Counted from the stretch's first letter, positions 24,608 to 32,991 are shown. The stretch: DNA of 64,000 bases from CAZUAQ01 sp964618455 (GCA_964618455.1 CAZUAQ010000011.1:62001-126000); one strand, 5' to 3'. The notes: generated by a model from the sequence alone, not told the origin. Made by a program: numbers and translations.

Positions 24608-25621
24608 GTGGAAGAAGTAGCGCGATTCTCAGGCGGACGGTCCTGTTCCCTGTATTGGGTGATGATGGTGCTCGCGGCGTGCATTGTCGTGGGTTCGACC
24701 GGCTGCGGGCCGACGACCGGCCCGGAGACGGGATACGCCGATCAGTCCCGCACGCAGTTGCAGTTCTACTCGCCTCCCGGTGCGATGGTGACGGTGAAGG
24801 GCGGTAACCTCCGCAGCCATCAGATCGCCGAGGTGGGCCCGTACAACCATCGCCTGGAGTACTCGCCCGAGGAATTCAGCGTCTTCAACCTCAAGCCCGG
24901 CAACTACGAGTTCAAGTACACCACCGCCGCGGGGCTGCCCGGGGTGAGCGTGTACGGCGAGCTCGACGTCAAGAGCGCGGGCAGCAAGGAAGCCCGGATC
25001 TTCCGCGATCGGGCGTTCATTCCCATCGCGTTGCCCTCGACGTATTACGAGCAGGTGAGCATGACCGGCGACGAAATCTTCCCCTATCGCGGGGAGGCGT
25101 TCCGCCGGGCGATCGACGAACTGGATCTGCAGCGCCTCAAGCAGGGCGATGTGGTGGAGAAGGTGGTTTTCGTGGCGGACCTGGAAAAGGCCAGCGCCGT
25201 CAAGGACCTCACCGAGCAGGACATCGCGGTGCTCGAACGTGAAATCGAATACGCCGACGCCCGCTTCCGGGACGCCTACCTGGACAGCAAGGTGGAAGTC
25301 ACGGATTTCTGGTCGAACCTGACCGGCTCCGACCGCAAGCACATCAAGTGGGAGCGCAGGCGTATTGAACTCCAGCAGGAGCTGGCCGCGAAGGAGGCGC
25401 TCCTGGATCGCGTCAACGCACTGCTCCGTTTCGATCACGTGCTGACGCGGAAGGGGATGCTGGTGGTGGCCACCGAAGAAGTCGTGGCGACGCACATGGA
25501 TCCCGAAGAGGCGGCGGAGGAATTGGGCGAAGTTCTGCTCGTGTTGCGAATCGGCGGACGTCACATGCATTGGGGCGACCCGAGCGTGGAGCGGGCTTCG
25601 TACGACAGCAATGGTGAGTGA
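24608..25621 (+). CDS. Lipoprotein of unknown function with coiled-coil segment
   Basis: 337 residues from a GTG start supported by AAGGAG seven bases upstream. A hydrophobic leader (VMMVLAACIVVGSTGC) ends in a lipobox-like GSTGC at about Cys33, so the protein is probably lipid-anchored. The mature part begins with a beta-rich PEGA-like region (LQFYSPPGAMVTVKGG, FSVFNLKPGNYEFKYTTAAG). It continues with a charged helical stretch (DLTEQDIAVLEREIEYADARFRDAYLDS; RRIELQQELAAKEALLDRVNALLRF) likely to be coiled coil. I do not recognise the family. It precedes the FGE-fold lipoprotein gene by 83 bases, so the two may form an operon. Confidence 0.72.
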   Translation: MEEVARFSGGRSCSLYWVMMVLAACIVVGSTGCGPTTGPETGYADQSRTQLQFYSPPGAMVTVKGGNLRSHQIAEVGPYNHRLEYSPEEFSVFNLKPGNYEFKYTTAAGLPGVSVYGELDVKSAGSKEARIFRDRAFIPIALPSTYYEQVSMTGDEIFPYRGEAFRRAIDELDLQRLKQGDVVEKVVFVADLEKASAVKDLTEQDIAVLEREIEYADARFRDAYLDSKVEVTDFWSNLTGSDRKHIKWERRRIELQQELAAKEALLDRVNALLRFDHVLTRKGMLVVATEEVVATHMDPEEAAEELGEVLLVLRIGGRHMHWGDPSVERASYDSNGE

Positions 25622-25704
25622 TCGAGTTCAGCGCCCGCGGCGCAGGGGGCGCAGGTTTTTCGGTGAGAGTCCGGCCAGTGAACGCGATCATGGAGGAATA
25701 TCGA

Positions 25705-26769
25705 ATGAAGAGCCGAGTGGTAAGGTACGGCGGACGGGGTTGTTTTGCGGCGGGCGTCGCACTGGCGATGCTGACGATGGGGTGCAGCCGGCATCACCAT
25801 CACCACAGTCACATTGACGCCCCCCCGGAACAGATGCCGCGTGTCGTGTTGCCGGCGGGCTTCGAGCCGCTGGAAGGGCATGCCGATGAGGGCAGCCATG
25901 ACGACCGTTATAACGGATGGCCCCGCCACATCGTGAGCGGCTCCGACGGGATGATCATGGCGTATGTGCCGACGCAGACGCTGACGTTCGGCGGCGGTCC
26001 CGGTGCCGATGAGATCCCCTCGCGGGTCATCACCGTGCCGCACTTCTACATGGACATCCATGAAGTGACCAACGCGCAGTACGCCAGCTATCTTCATTGC
26101 ACCGATCGCCCGGAATACATCAAGTACTGGTCCAAGGGCGTGAACGATGCGCACCCGGTTCGCGCCGTCTCCTGGAGCGATGCCCGGGACTACGCCGAGA
26201 CCATGGGCAAGAGCCTGCCGACCGAGGCGCAGTGGGAACTGGCGGCGCGGGGCTCCGATCAGCGCATCTATCCCTGGGGCGATGCCACGCAGGTCGAGCA
26301 GAAGCGTTACCTGTGCAATCACAAGACCGGGCTCGACGATTTCGATGGCTACGAGTTTACCGCCCCGGCGATGAATTACGCCGCAGGCGTCAGCCCCTTC
26401 GGCATCTTCAACATGGCGGGGAACGTGGCGGAGTGGTGCTCGGACTGGTATGACCCGAGCCGTTACGCCTGGCCGAGTGAGGAAGATCCGCCGAGTGACC
26501 TGACGCGTGGCGCGAGGCCCTTCGGTCAGCGCAACTACCCCAACCCCGGCGACAAGACCATCCGCGAATCGTTCGTCGGTCCGGGGATCGGTTCGCAGAA
26601 GGTGGTGCGCGGCGGCTCGTTCAAAGACGTGATTGAGGATTGCCGCGTGGATGTTCGGATGGGCGTGCGGCCGGAGGTCAAACAGCACCACATCGGCTTC
26701 CGCTGTGTGCTGACGCTGCCGCCGGAAGGCGCCATGATGGCCTCGTCCACGAACAAAGGATGGCATTGA
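25705..26769 (+). CDS. FGE-sulfatase-fold (SUMF1-like) lipoprotein, probably non-catalytic
   Basis: 354 residues from the ATG preceded by GGAGGA with a seven-base gap. A lipoprotein leader (GVALAMLTMGC, Cys27) is followed at once by a histidine run (SRHHHHHSH). The body is the formylglycine-generating-enzyme fold: FYMDIHEVTNAQYASYL, PVRAVSWSDARDYAETMGKSLPTEAQWELAARG, YPWGDAT, GIFNMAGNVAEWCSDWY, VVRGGSFKDVIEDCR and HIGFRCVL. Active FGE has two cysteines after RGGS (positions +3 and +8). Here +3 is Asp and only +8 is Cys, so sulfatase maturation activity is doubtful. Lipid-anchored FGE-fold proteins are common in this phylum with unknown roles. Confidence 0.88.
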   Translation: MKSRVVRYGGRGCFAAGVALAMLTMGCSRHHHHHSHIDAPPEQMPRVVLPAGFEPLEGHADEGSHDDRYNGWPRHIVSGSDGMIMAYVPTQTLTFGGGPGADEIPSRVITVPHFYMDIHEVTNAQYASYLHCTDRPEYIKYWSKGVNDAHPVRAVSWSDARDYAETMGKSLPTEAQWELAARGSDQRIYPWGDATQVEQKRYLCNHKTGLDDFDGYEFTAPAMNYAAGVSPFGIFNMAGNVAEWCSDWYDPSRYAWPSEEDPPSDLTRGARPFGQRNYPNPGDKTIRESFVGPGIGSQKVVRGGSFKDVIEDCRVDVRMGVRPEVKQHHIGFRCVLTLPPEGAMMASSTNKGWH

Positions 26770-26924
26770 TCGGCGATTCGCGACACGGCGTGAAATGAGT
26801 AAGAGCACTGACCGGCTTTTCCTGGGGCATGTTCCCGGGAAAAGCCGTTTCCATAGGGAGCGGCGTGTCGGGTTGATGGCGGATGCACGAGGGAGGTTGG
26901 GCCTTGGCTGAGGAACGCGTACGT

Positions 26925-27569
26925 ATGGAGGTCTTCGTGGACCGCAACTTCGGGGAGAACGCCTACGTCGTGGACGTGGACGACGGGCAGGGGGGGCGTG
27001 TCGGGTGGGTGATCGATCCGAGCTTCCCGCCGCAGCCTGAGCGCATTCGCCGCCATCTCGAGTCCGAGCAGATCACCCTCGAAAAAATCATCCTGACGCA
27101 CGGTCATCTGGATCACGTGGCGGGCCTGGACGACATGAAACAGGCCTACCCCGACGTGCCGGTGCACATGCCCGCCGGTGAGCAGGACGCGCTGCAGGAT
27201 CCGGTGAAGAATCTCTCCGCCGGTTACGGGCTGCGTATCGTTCTGGATTCCACGGCGGATCACGATCTCGAGCCGGGGCAGACGCTCACTCTCGGGCGGA
27301 CCGACTGGGCGGTCCTGGAGGTGGCGGGGCATTCTCCGGCAGGCAGGGCGCTTTACAGTGCTGGGGAGGGCATCGCCATCGTCGGTGATGCCGTGTTTGC
27401 CGGCAGCGTCGGACGTTGCGATCTGCCCGGATCGGATTATGACACGCTGATTGCTCACATCCGCACGCATTTACTGACCCTGCCCGATGACACACGGGTC
27501 TATTCGGGTCACGGCCCCCAAACCACCATCGGAAAAGAACGCAAGTCGAATCCTTTTCTCGTCGATTAA
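26925..27569 (+). CDS. MBL-fold metallo-hydrolase (glyoxalase II-like)
   Basis: 214 residues from MEVFVDRNFGENAYVVD. The metallo-beta-lactamase motif is intact: THGHLDHVAG (H-x-H-x-D-H), the histidine of VAGHSPAG, the bridging Asp in IVGDAVFAG and the last His in YSGHGPQTTIGKER. The spacing and the T-T-I-G-x-E-R-x-x-N-P-F end match YcbL/GloB-like hydrolases, which hydrolyse thioesters such as S-lactoylglutathione analogues; the true substrate is not known. Alternatives are a TTG at 26904, supported by GGGAGG seven bases upstream, and an ATG at 26883. Monocistronic. Confidence 0.9.
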   Translation: MEVFVDRNFGENAYVVDVDDGQGGRVGWVIDPSFPPQPERIRRHLESEQITLEKIILTHGHLDHVAGLDDMKQAYPDVPVHMPAGEQDALQDPVKNLSAGYGLRIVLDSTADHDLEPGQTLTLGRTDWAVLEVAGHSPAGRALYSAGEGIAIVGDAVFAGSVGRCDLPGSDYDTLIAHIRTHLLTLPDDTRVYSGHGPQTTIGKERKSNPFLVD

Positions 27570-27880
27570 CGAGGCAGGACAAGATCGTTCGTGGCCGACA
27601 ATCACTTCCGGTGCTACGCGATCCTCCATGGCGAAAATCGCCTTCAGGACACGTCCTCACCGAGAGTGGACTTCGGCTTCGCAGCGTGAATAGAATCGAG
27701 TGAAGGCACTGGTTTTGAAGTCGCCGATGCGTTTTCGGGCGGTTTCCGGCCTCATCCATCCATCATCCCCGGGAATCGGTGCCGCACTCGTGATGGGCGA
27801 TGCAATCGCTCTACGGCACTCGAGCGCGGCGGGATGATTCTGGCCGTGCGAGGGGATGCAAAGAGGCGGGCGGTGTCAAT
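27570..27880. other. Gene-free interval
   Basis: About 310 bases between the MBL hydrolase stop and the zinc-finger protein start. I see no convincing gene, terminator with T tract, promoter pair or repeat here. The frame of the downstream gene is open back to 27800, but the protein domain begins only at 27881. Confidence 0.4.
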
Positions 27881-28312
27881 ATGTCCGCGAACGGAACGAT
27901 CAAAATCGCGTGCCCGAGTTGCCGGGCGAAGTACCGAATTCCCTCCGGATCGGCGGGAAGAAAGCTACGTTGCAAGAAATGCGATAAGGCTTTCCGCATC
28001 GCCGTACCGAGACCTCGTGACGAACGCTCCGAATTCCAGCCACCCACCGAAGATGAGATTCTGCGCTGGCTGATGGAAGGGCAGGACGAAGGCGTTCCAG
28101 CCCGGCCGCGGGTGGCCAATGCGCCGGTGAAAGGGGAGGGGCGCGAGGTGGAACGGCGTGAACGGCCCGCAGCGAAACAGGCCTCGCCAGTCTCGGAGAC
28201 GACCGCGAGCGCGGAGGACAGCGACACCGGCGCCATCGTCTACAAGGTCGATCCGGCCCAATCCAAAGAAGATGGCGACGAGGTAAGCCTCTCGTTCCGG
28301 AAGACCGGGTGA
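27881..28312 (+). CDS. MJ0042-type zinc-finger protein
   Basis: 143 residues. The N-terminus is an MJ0042-family zinc finger, CPSCRAKYRIPSGSAGRKLRCKKCDKAFRI (quoted in parts: CPSCRAKY and CKKCDKAFRI). The rest is charged and probably disordered (TEDEILRWLMEGQDEG, EGREVERRERPAAKQ). Such fingers often head planctomycete and deltaproteobacterial proteins with unrelated C-termini. No transmembrane segment is visible. Only a weak ribosome site precedes the ATG. Function unknown. Confidence 0.72.
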   Translation: MSANGTIKIACPSCRAKYRIPSGSAGRKLRCKKCDKAFRIAVPRPRDERSEFQPPTEDEILRWLMEGQDEGVPARPRVANAPVKGEGREVERRERPAAKQASPVSETTASAEDSDTGAIVYKVDPAQSKEDGDEVSLSFRKTG

Positions 28313-28476
28313 GATGGCGCGCCGGTAGCACCTGACATCGACCATTCATGTCCGGGGTGGCGAAGCGTGTGTACGCTTGCGCGGGCTCCAGTTCAATTCC
28401 ATCACTTCGTCTGATACCATGTTCATCTGACCTCAAATAATTCTGAATCATTGGCTTTCCATCCCCGGGGCGCTCC

Positions 28477-29037
28477 ATGGACAATGTCATCGGGCTGCTG
28501 ATTGTTTTCGTGACCATCGTCCTCTCGTGCGCGTCCTTGTACGTCGTGTGGCGAATCGCCAGGGCGATGAACGAGGGGCGTCTTGATCGCCGCGAGGGGG
28601 ATGGCTGGAAAATGAGCAGTCTCGGGGCGTTGATCTGCCTTGTGGCTGCCATGGGGACGGGCATCTACTCCGTGGTCTTCCTGCTCAACAGCGCACCTGC
28701 GACGGCAACGATCGTGGACGTGGTGGTCTCGGAGACCGACGAAGGCGAAGAACGGCGATCAGTGGTATACACGTACGAAGTTGAGGGGGAACAATATCAG
28801 GATCGCACGAGCAGTTCTTACGGACGGGAGTTTTTCAAAGGCGATGAGATACCCGTCCGGTATCACCTGACCCGTCGCCACGAGTCGCGGATCGACTACT
28901 GGAGCTATCACTGGGGTCTTTCGGTCTTGATGCTCGGTGCCGCATTCGTTTTCGCCGTCTTCGCGTTGATCCTGCGTTCCGGACAAGCGAAACAGCCTCC
29001 CGCCGAATGCGTCGCCGTGCCGTCAAATTCGACATGA
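28477..29037 (+). CDS. DUF3592 membrane protein
   Basis: 186 residues. There are three hydrophobic segments (GLLIVFVTIVLSCASLYVVW, LGALICLVAAMGTGIYSVVFLL and LSVLMLGAAFVFAVFALIL). Between the last two is an extracytoplasmic beta domain: TATIVDVVVSETDEG...SVVYTYEVEGEQYQDRTSS, then FFKGDEIPVRYHLTRRHESRI, which is the DUF3592 pattern. Members are small membrane proteins of unknown function. The nearest downstream plus-strand terminator is about 370 bases away. Confidence 0.8.
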   Translation: MDNVIGLLIVFVTIVLSCASLYVVWRIARAMNEGRLDRREGDGWKMSSLGALICLVAAMGTGIYSVVFLLNSAPATATIVDVVVSETDEGEERRSVVYTYEVEGEQYQDRTSSSYGREFFKGDEIPVRYHLTRRHESRIDYWSYHWGLSVLMLGAAFVFAVFALILRSGQAKQPPAECVAVPSNST

Positions 29038-29254
29038 TCAACGTGCGGCACGTGGCCTACCTGACGTCATCCATTCTTCGTCCTGTGGACAGTTGACCTG
29101 CCCCAGGCTGTGCGACCGACGAGCAAGTCCCGAGCTCGCATGGGATCTCGACCGTGATCCGGATATCGGACCACTCCCCCTGAACCCTGATTATCAAATT
29201 GTCCTGATGCGCTGAAAGGTCCAGCTTTCCCGCCGCCAATGTTCATCATCCTGA

Positions 29255-29440
29255 AAGGGATGCCGAGCGGGCGGAGCGGCGGATGAATCCCACGCCCTCG
29301 GCAATGAGCGACATCAGCCGGGATTCGCGCCTGAGCGCCGCGGATCCCGGCTCCTGCCGGAGGGCGACAGCCATCCCGCGCCAGTTCTCCGGCAGGTCAT
29401 ATGCCCGGTCGAGCACGGAGCCCGCTCGGCCGGGTTTTTT
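29255..29440 (+). ncRNA. Candidate small RNA ending in an intrinsic terminator
   Basis: The stretch between the DUF3592 gene and the next lipoprotein gene contains nested perfect stems on the plus strand: TGCCGAG (29261-29267) with CTCGGCA (29297-29303), and CCTGCCGGAG (29353-29362) with CTCCGGCAGG (29387-29396). Eight bases later comes a full intrinsic terminator with six Ts. No convincing open reading frame fills the interval and the nearest plus-strand stop codon is about 220 bases upstream. The 5' end is a guess; no clear promoter was found. It could instead be a long structured 3' UTR of the DUF3592 gene. Confidence 0.35.
29404..29440 (+). terminator. Intrinsic terminator (plus strand)
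   Basis: CCCGGTCGAGC pairs with GCTCGGCCGGG (one mismatch) around a nine-base loop and is followed directly by TTTTTT. This is the clearest Rho-independent terminator in the window. It lies far from any annotated plus-strand gene end, which points to an unannotated transcript. Confidence 0.8.
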
Positions 29441-29481
29441 CATGCGCCGAAGAAAGACGATCACCTCTCCGAGAAGAGAAA

Positions 29482-29514
29482 GGGCCCGATTCCTCTCAGC
29501 GAGGGATCGGGCCC
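29482..29514 (-). terminator. Terminator for the Pro/Asp-rich lipoprotein gene
   Basis: GGGCCCGAT-T-CCT (29482-29494) and AGG-G-ATCGGGCCC (29502-29514) form a near-perfect stem with a seven-base loop. On the minus strand it is followed by TTTCTCTTCTC, a T-rich tail, and it lies 46 bases downstream of the lipoprotein stop, so it fits as that gene's terminator. On the plus strand no T tract follows. Confidence 0.6.
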
Positions 29515-29559
29515 TGGATCGTCCGCTTCAAGTCGGATATCGATCGGATGCACGTCCAA

Positions 29560-30306
29560 TTACGGATCCCGGACTTCGATCTGGATCTCCATGAAGTCGA
29601 AACTGGCAGTGTCCTCGAACAGCAGTCCGAAATCGGGTGAGAAGATCGTGTCGCGAATGATATCGTTTCGCACGGTCAGTCGGATGTAATGGAATCCGGT
29701 CTTGAGCACGATGCGCGGATTGGCTTCGGACGAGAAGACCGTGCCCGCCGAGAGCGTGGTTGCCTGATCATCCGTCGCCCCGAAGCTCCACTCGTACTCG
29801 ATCGTCGTTGCGCCGTCACCGGCGGTGCTGTTCTCGCCGACCAGGTAGATCTCCTCGTTCCCGCTCTCGTCATTGTCGAAGACGATGTAGCCTTCGGCGG
29901 TGGCGGTGATGGTTTGCCCCGCCTGCACGGCGACACTGACATCGGCGACCGGCCAACTGGTCGTGCATGTGATGATGTTCAACGCGCACTGACTGGCGAA
30001 GGCATCGCGCGGTTCCTGAGGATCGATCCCGGCGATCACGGGGTCGGTCCCGGGCGGATCGTCGTCCGGAGGGTCGTTGTCGTCCGGGGGGTCGTCATCC
30101 GGCGGATCATCGTCCGGGGGATCGTTGTCGTCCGGCGGCGGATCCGTGTCCGGAGGAGGATCCGTATCCGGCGGCGTGCCATTATCGGGGGGAGGGTCGT
30201 CCACAGGGGGCGGACACCCTTGCCCCATGGCCAGCAATGCCGCGATCAGTGTGGCGCCGATCACGCAATGCCACCATGAATTACCGTTGCCCAGCTTGCG
30301 AATCAT
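29560..30306 (-). CDS. Lipoprotein with Pro/Asp repeat linker and PKD-like domain
   Basis: 248 residues from the ATG preceded by GGGAGG. The leader (WWHCVIGATLIAALLAMGQGC) ends at a lipobox-like cysteine. It is followed by about 60 residues of P-P-D-D-x repeats (PPDTDPPPDTDPPPDDNDPP and so on), a stiff acidic linker. The C-terminal 140 residues look like a PKD-type immunoglobulin fold (VSVAVQAGQTITATAEG, TTIEYEWSFGATDDQ, GFHYIRLTVRND). The protein is probably held at the outer face of a membrane with its beta domain projected by the linker. Ligand unknown. Confidence 0.78.
   Translation of the reverse strand: MIRKLGNGNSWWHCVIGATLIAALLAMGQGCPPPVDDPPPDNGTPPDTDPPPDTDPPPDDNDPPDDDPPDDDPPDDNDPPDDDPPGTDPVIAGIDPQEPRDAFASQCALNIITCTTSWPVADVSVAVQAGQTITATAEGYIVFDNDESGNEEIYLVGENSTAGDGATTIEYEWSFGATDDQATTLSAGTVFSSEANPRIVLKTGFHYIRLTVRNDIIRDTIFSPDFGLLFEDTASFDFMEIQIEVRDP
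30056..30200 (-). repeat. Imperfect coding repeat (Pro-Pro-Asp units)
   Basis: Repeated GTCCGG-AGGATC-like and GTCGTC-CGG units encode the Pro/Asp linker of the lipoprotein gene. The units vary from about 9 to 15 bases and differ by single substitutions, so length change by slippage or unequal crossing-over is plausible. Confidence 0.55.
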
Positions 30307-30511
30307 GTCGTCTCTACCTCCCATATTCGACAGTGACGGCCGTTTTCGGCGAAAGATGTTCGGCCTGCTCAGCCAATACCCTTCGTGGTGCTCGTCACCG
30401 TGGTAGTTTCCGGCCCGTGCCGGAGTGTAGTATAAAGTATTGTCAGTGTCCGAGCCGCACCTGTCGCGCGATTTCAGAAAACGCGACGGCGGGGCAGAAT
30501 GGGAGAATCGC

Positions 30512-31153
30512 ATGAAACGCGCCACACAGTTCGGATCTCGCCCCCGGAGGTTGCTCGTGATGGCGGGGCTGGTTCTTCTGGGAGGGATGGTCGGCTGCCA
30601 GTCGCCGGGAAGGATCTTCTATCGGCCGCGAGCGATGGAGGCGGAATCCGGTCATGTCTATCTCGCCGCCGAGACCACGACCGCTCCGGCCGCCACCACG
30701 CAACCGGCATCCGCGGGTGTGGCGACGACGCAACCCGCGAAAACAGAGGAAGCGTCTGACGGGGCGGCCACGACACGTCCGGGTGTTCGCTATGCCCAGC
30801 CGAGAAGCACAGTGCGCAAGATGGTGTTTTCCGCGCTGGTCAGTCAACTCGCCGTTGAAGACGCCACGACGGGGGCGGGGCGCGAGTTTTCGCAATCGCA
30901 ATCGCCACAGGTCGGGCAGATCGCCGGACGGTCGGGGTTGACCGCACCGCAGCCGGTCACCGCCACAACACTTGCCTCGCGACCGGGCGTGGTGACCAGC
31001 GTGACCGCGCAAATCCCTCGCGCGGACGAAAGCAACCTGACCACTCCCGGCCTCAACCCGATCAGTCGCTTTTGCAGTGAGTTCGTCAAGGCGGGGTTCT
31101 CCAGGGACCACTCGTTTTGCGCGCAACACTCGGCCGCACGTTACCGTCGATAA
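30512..31153 (+). CDS. Lipoprotein, Thr/Ala/Pro-rich, unknown
   Basis: 213 residues from the ATG six bases after GGGAG. The leader (RRLLVMAGLVLLGGMVGC) gives a lipobox with Cys29. A low-complexity stretch (AAETTTAPAATTQPASAGVATTQPAK) follows; the TTQP motif recurs in several proteins of this window. The remainder (TVRKMVFSALVSQLAVEDATTGAGREF) has no recognisable domain. It is divergent from the PKD-like lipoprotein gene and convergent with the zinc-ribbon gene at 31.3 kb. An AT-rich patch around 30427-30440 (TAGTATAAAGTATT) may hold the -10 region. Confidence 0.65.
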   Translation: MKRATQFGSRPRRLLVMAGLVLLGGMVGCQSPGRIFYRPRAMEAESGHVYLAAETTTAPAATTQPASAGVATTQPAKTEEASDGAATTRPGVRYAQPRSTVRKMVFSALVSQLAVEDATTGAGREFSQSQSPQVGQIAGRSGLTAPQPVTATTLASRPGVVTSVTAQIPRADESNLTTPGLNPISRFCSEFVKAGFSRDHSFCAQHSAARYRR

Positions 31154-31255
31154 GTCCTGGACTCCCTACGCGCATCAAGACAGGTAACGCCGAGTAGTCC
31201 GTGCCGCGACAGCCTGGGACTCGTGGTGCGCGACTGTGCAAGCACAAGGACAGCG

Positions 31256-31630
31256 TCAATGCGCGTGTGTGTTGCGGGGAGCAGGTGTTTCTCCCTGCGC
31301 GTCATGTGGAGAAGTGGCGGACTGTCGTTGCCGTTCATAGTGCTGCCGGCGGGCCTCCTCGCGCTCGTAGAGTTCTTCCATGTCCGGGGGGTTCCAGAGA
31401 TTCATTCGGATCCGGCGCGTCGGTTCATCGCGCACAAACGCGGCATACACGCTCAAGCACAGGCCGATCAGAAGCAGGCCGATGACGAGCAGCGATCCGG
31501 ATCGCCTGCGTCGCATGGCGGCGCTCCTGGACTCGGAAAGATCCTGCCCGCAACGCGCGCAAAAGCGCGCGGCCGGCCGATTGCGATGATCGCAGCGTTT
31601 GCAGATCAGTTTGGACGCGTTGATGTTCAT
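31256..31630 (-). CDS. Zinc-ribbon single-pass membrane protein
   Basis: 124 residues. An N-terminal zinc ribbon (CKRCDHRNRPAARFCARCGQ), a basic hinge (MRRRRSG), one transmembrane helix (SLLVIGLLLIGLCLSVYAAF) and a charged C-terminal helix (DMEELYEREEARRQHYERQ) are seen. Its start overlaps the stop of the GGDEF gene by four bases (ATGA), so it is translationally coupled as the last gene of a three-gene operon. Function unknown; coupling suggests a role with the cyclase. Confidence 0.75.
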   Translation of the reverse strand: MNINASKLICKRCDHRNRPAARFCARCGQDLSESRSAAMRRRRSGSLLVIGLLLIGLCLSVYAAFVRDEPTRRIRMNLWNPPDMEELYEREEARRQHYERQRQSATSPHDAQGETPAPRNTHAH

Positions 31631-32991
31631 GCCGTTTCCGACGCCGGGTCGATGGGGTCGTCCATGGTCAGCTTCTCCGGGGGCTGCTCGGGATCGCTGC
31701 CGACGAGGTAGAAACAGTTCTTGCCGCTGCTCTTGGCTTGCAGGAGGGCCTTGTCCGCACTGTGGATGAGTTCCTCGGCGGATCTGGCATCCCAGGGATA
31801 CGAGGCAAGTCCACCGCTGACGGTGATGTGCCCGACGTTCTCCGCCCCGAGCCGCTCGAAATTGTGCGTGCGGAGCGCCTTCTGGAAGCGGTTGATGACC
31901 TGAAGCGTGCTGCGCGGATGCTTCGAGCCGGGCACACGGGGGCGCTCGGCATCCCAGAAGACGACGACGAATTCGTCACCGGCGTAACGCGCGACGATGT
32001 CGTGTCGGCGGCAGGTTCGGCGGAACAACTGCCCCGTCTCGCGCAGGATTTCATCTCCGGCGGCATGGCCGTACGTGTCGTTGAAATGCTTGAACCCATC
32101 GAGATCGAAGATCAGTACCGTCACGCAGAACTGGTTGGCCCGGGCCCGCGCCAGGATCGATTCCAATGCCTGCATGAGAAATCGGCGGTTGGGCAGTTGG
32201 GTGGCGGCGTCGGTCATGGCCATGCGCTGGAGATCGTCACGCTCGCGACAGGCCTCGAGCAGATGGGCGACGAGGTTCCCGTAGTGCCGGAGCTTCTCGA
32301 CTTCCTGCAGGGAATAGGGCGAGCGATGGCGCGTGCCGATGAAGATGCGGCCTGTCGCCTCGGTCTCCTCGCGCAGCCGGAACGCCTCCACGAGCGCGGG
32401 TTCGCTGTCGATGTCGCCCACCGTGGCACTGTAGTCACCCGCCACGATACGCACGAACGGCGTCCGCATGGAGTCGGCGAGCAATTGGCAGAGTCGATCG
32501 AGCAGCGCTTGCGGCCCTTCACCGAGGTTGGCGAGCAGACCGGCCATGGCGTTGATCTCCTGCCAGTTGGGCAGGGCGGACTCGGGCGTCGGCGTTGCCA
32601 GTGAGTCCGCGACGGTCATGATGGCCAGCGCTTCGTCCAACTCATCCCCGCGAGGGGGATAGATCAGGTAATCATCCGCCCCGGCCTGGACGACATTTCG
32701 GGCGGCCGGTTCACCGCCGGGATCGCAACAGAGCACGAGACGCGAAGTGGTGCCGGCGGCTTTGCGTAATGCGGAGATGGCTTTGTCGAGCTTCCGCATT
32801 TCCGGATCGACCCCGACCAGCACACCCCGCGCGGGGCCTACGGCCAGGAGGGCGATGCCCGCCAGGTAGGTCGGCGCGGTCTGAACTTCGTAACGTGGAT
32901 ACCGTGCTCGAAGTTGGTTCGCCAGCTCGCCGGGGTCGCAGACGACCACCAGGCGCTGCCGGTCGTGCTCGAGCAGTTCGGTCGAGATCAT
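31627..32991 (-). CDS. Diguanylate cyclase with N-terminal receiver-like domain
   Basis: 454 residues. Residues 1-125 resemble a response-regulator receiver (RLVVVCDPGELANQLRARYP, GVLVGVDPEM, GADDYLIYPPRGDELDEAL). Residues about 140-250 may be a GAF-like sensor, and 255-435 are a GGDEF domain (DAATQLPNRRFLMQAL, FDLDGFKHFNDTYGHAAGDEIL). The signature is AGDEF at 337-341, a variant known in active cyclases. An inhibitory-site R-x-x-D (328-331) is correctly placed five residues before it, so feedback control by c-di-GMP is expected. It is coupled by ATGA overlaps to both neighbours. Confidence 0.92.
   Translation of the reverse strand: MISTELLEHDRQRLVVVCDPGELANQLRARYPRYEVQTAPTYLAGIALLAVGPARGVLVGVDPEMRKLDKAISALRKAAGTTSRLVLCCDPGGEPAARNVVQAGADDYLIYPPRGDELDEALAIMTVADSLATPTPESALPNWQEINAMAGLLANLGEGPQALLDRLCQLLADSMRTPFVRIVAGDYSATVGDIDSEPALVEAFRLREETEATGRIFIGTRHRSPYSLQEVEKLRHYGNLVAHLLEACRERDDLQRMAMTDAATQLPNRRFLMQALESILARARANQFCVTVLIFDLDGFKHFNDTYGHAAGDEILRETGQLFRRTCRRHDIVARYAGDEFVVVFWDAERPRVPGSKHPRSTLQVINRFQKALRTHNFERLGAENVGHITVSGGLASYPWDARSAEELIHSADKALLQAKSSGKNCFYLVGSDPEQPPEKLTMDDPIDPASETA

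Noticed and set aside
28371..28440. Possible tRNA T-loop (GTTCAATTCC) between two small genes
   Set aside because: No acceptor, D or anticodon stem can be paired around it; a chance match.
29246..29464. Minus-strand frame of 72 codons (contains MKKPGRAGSVLDRAYDLPENW)
   Set aside because: It spans the plus-strand intrinsic terminator and the 10-bp stem, so the sequence is better explained as RNA structure; no good ribosome site or family match.
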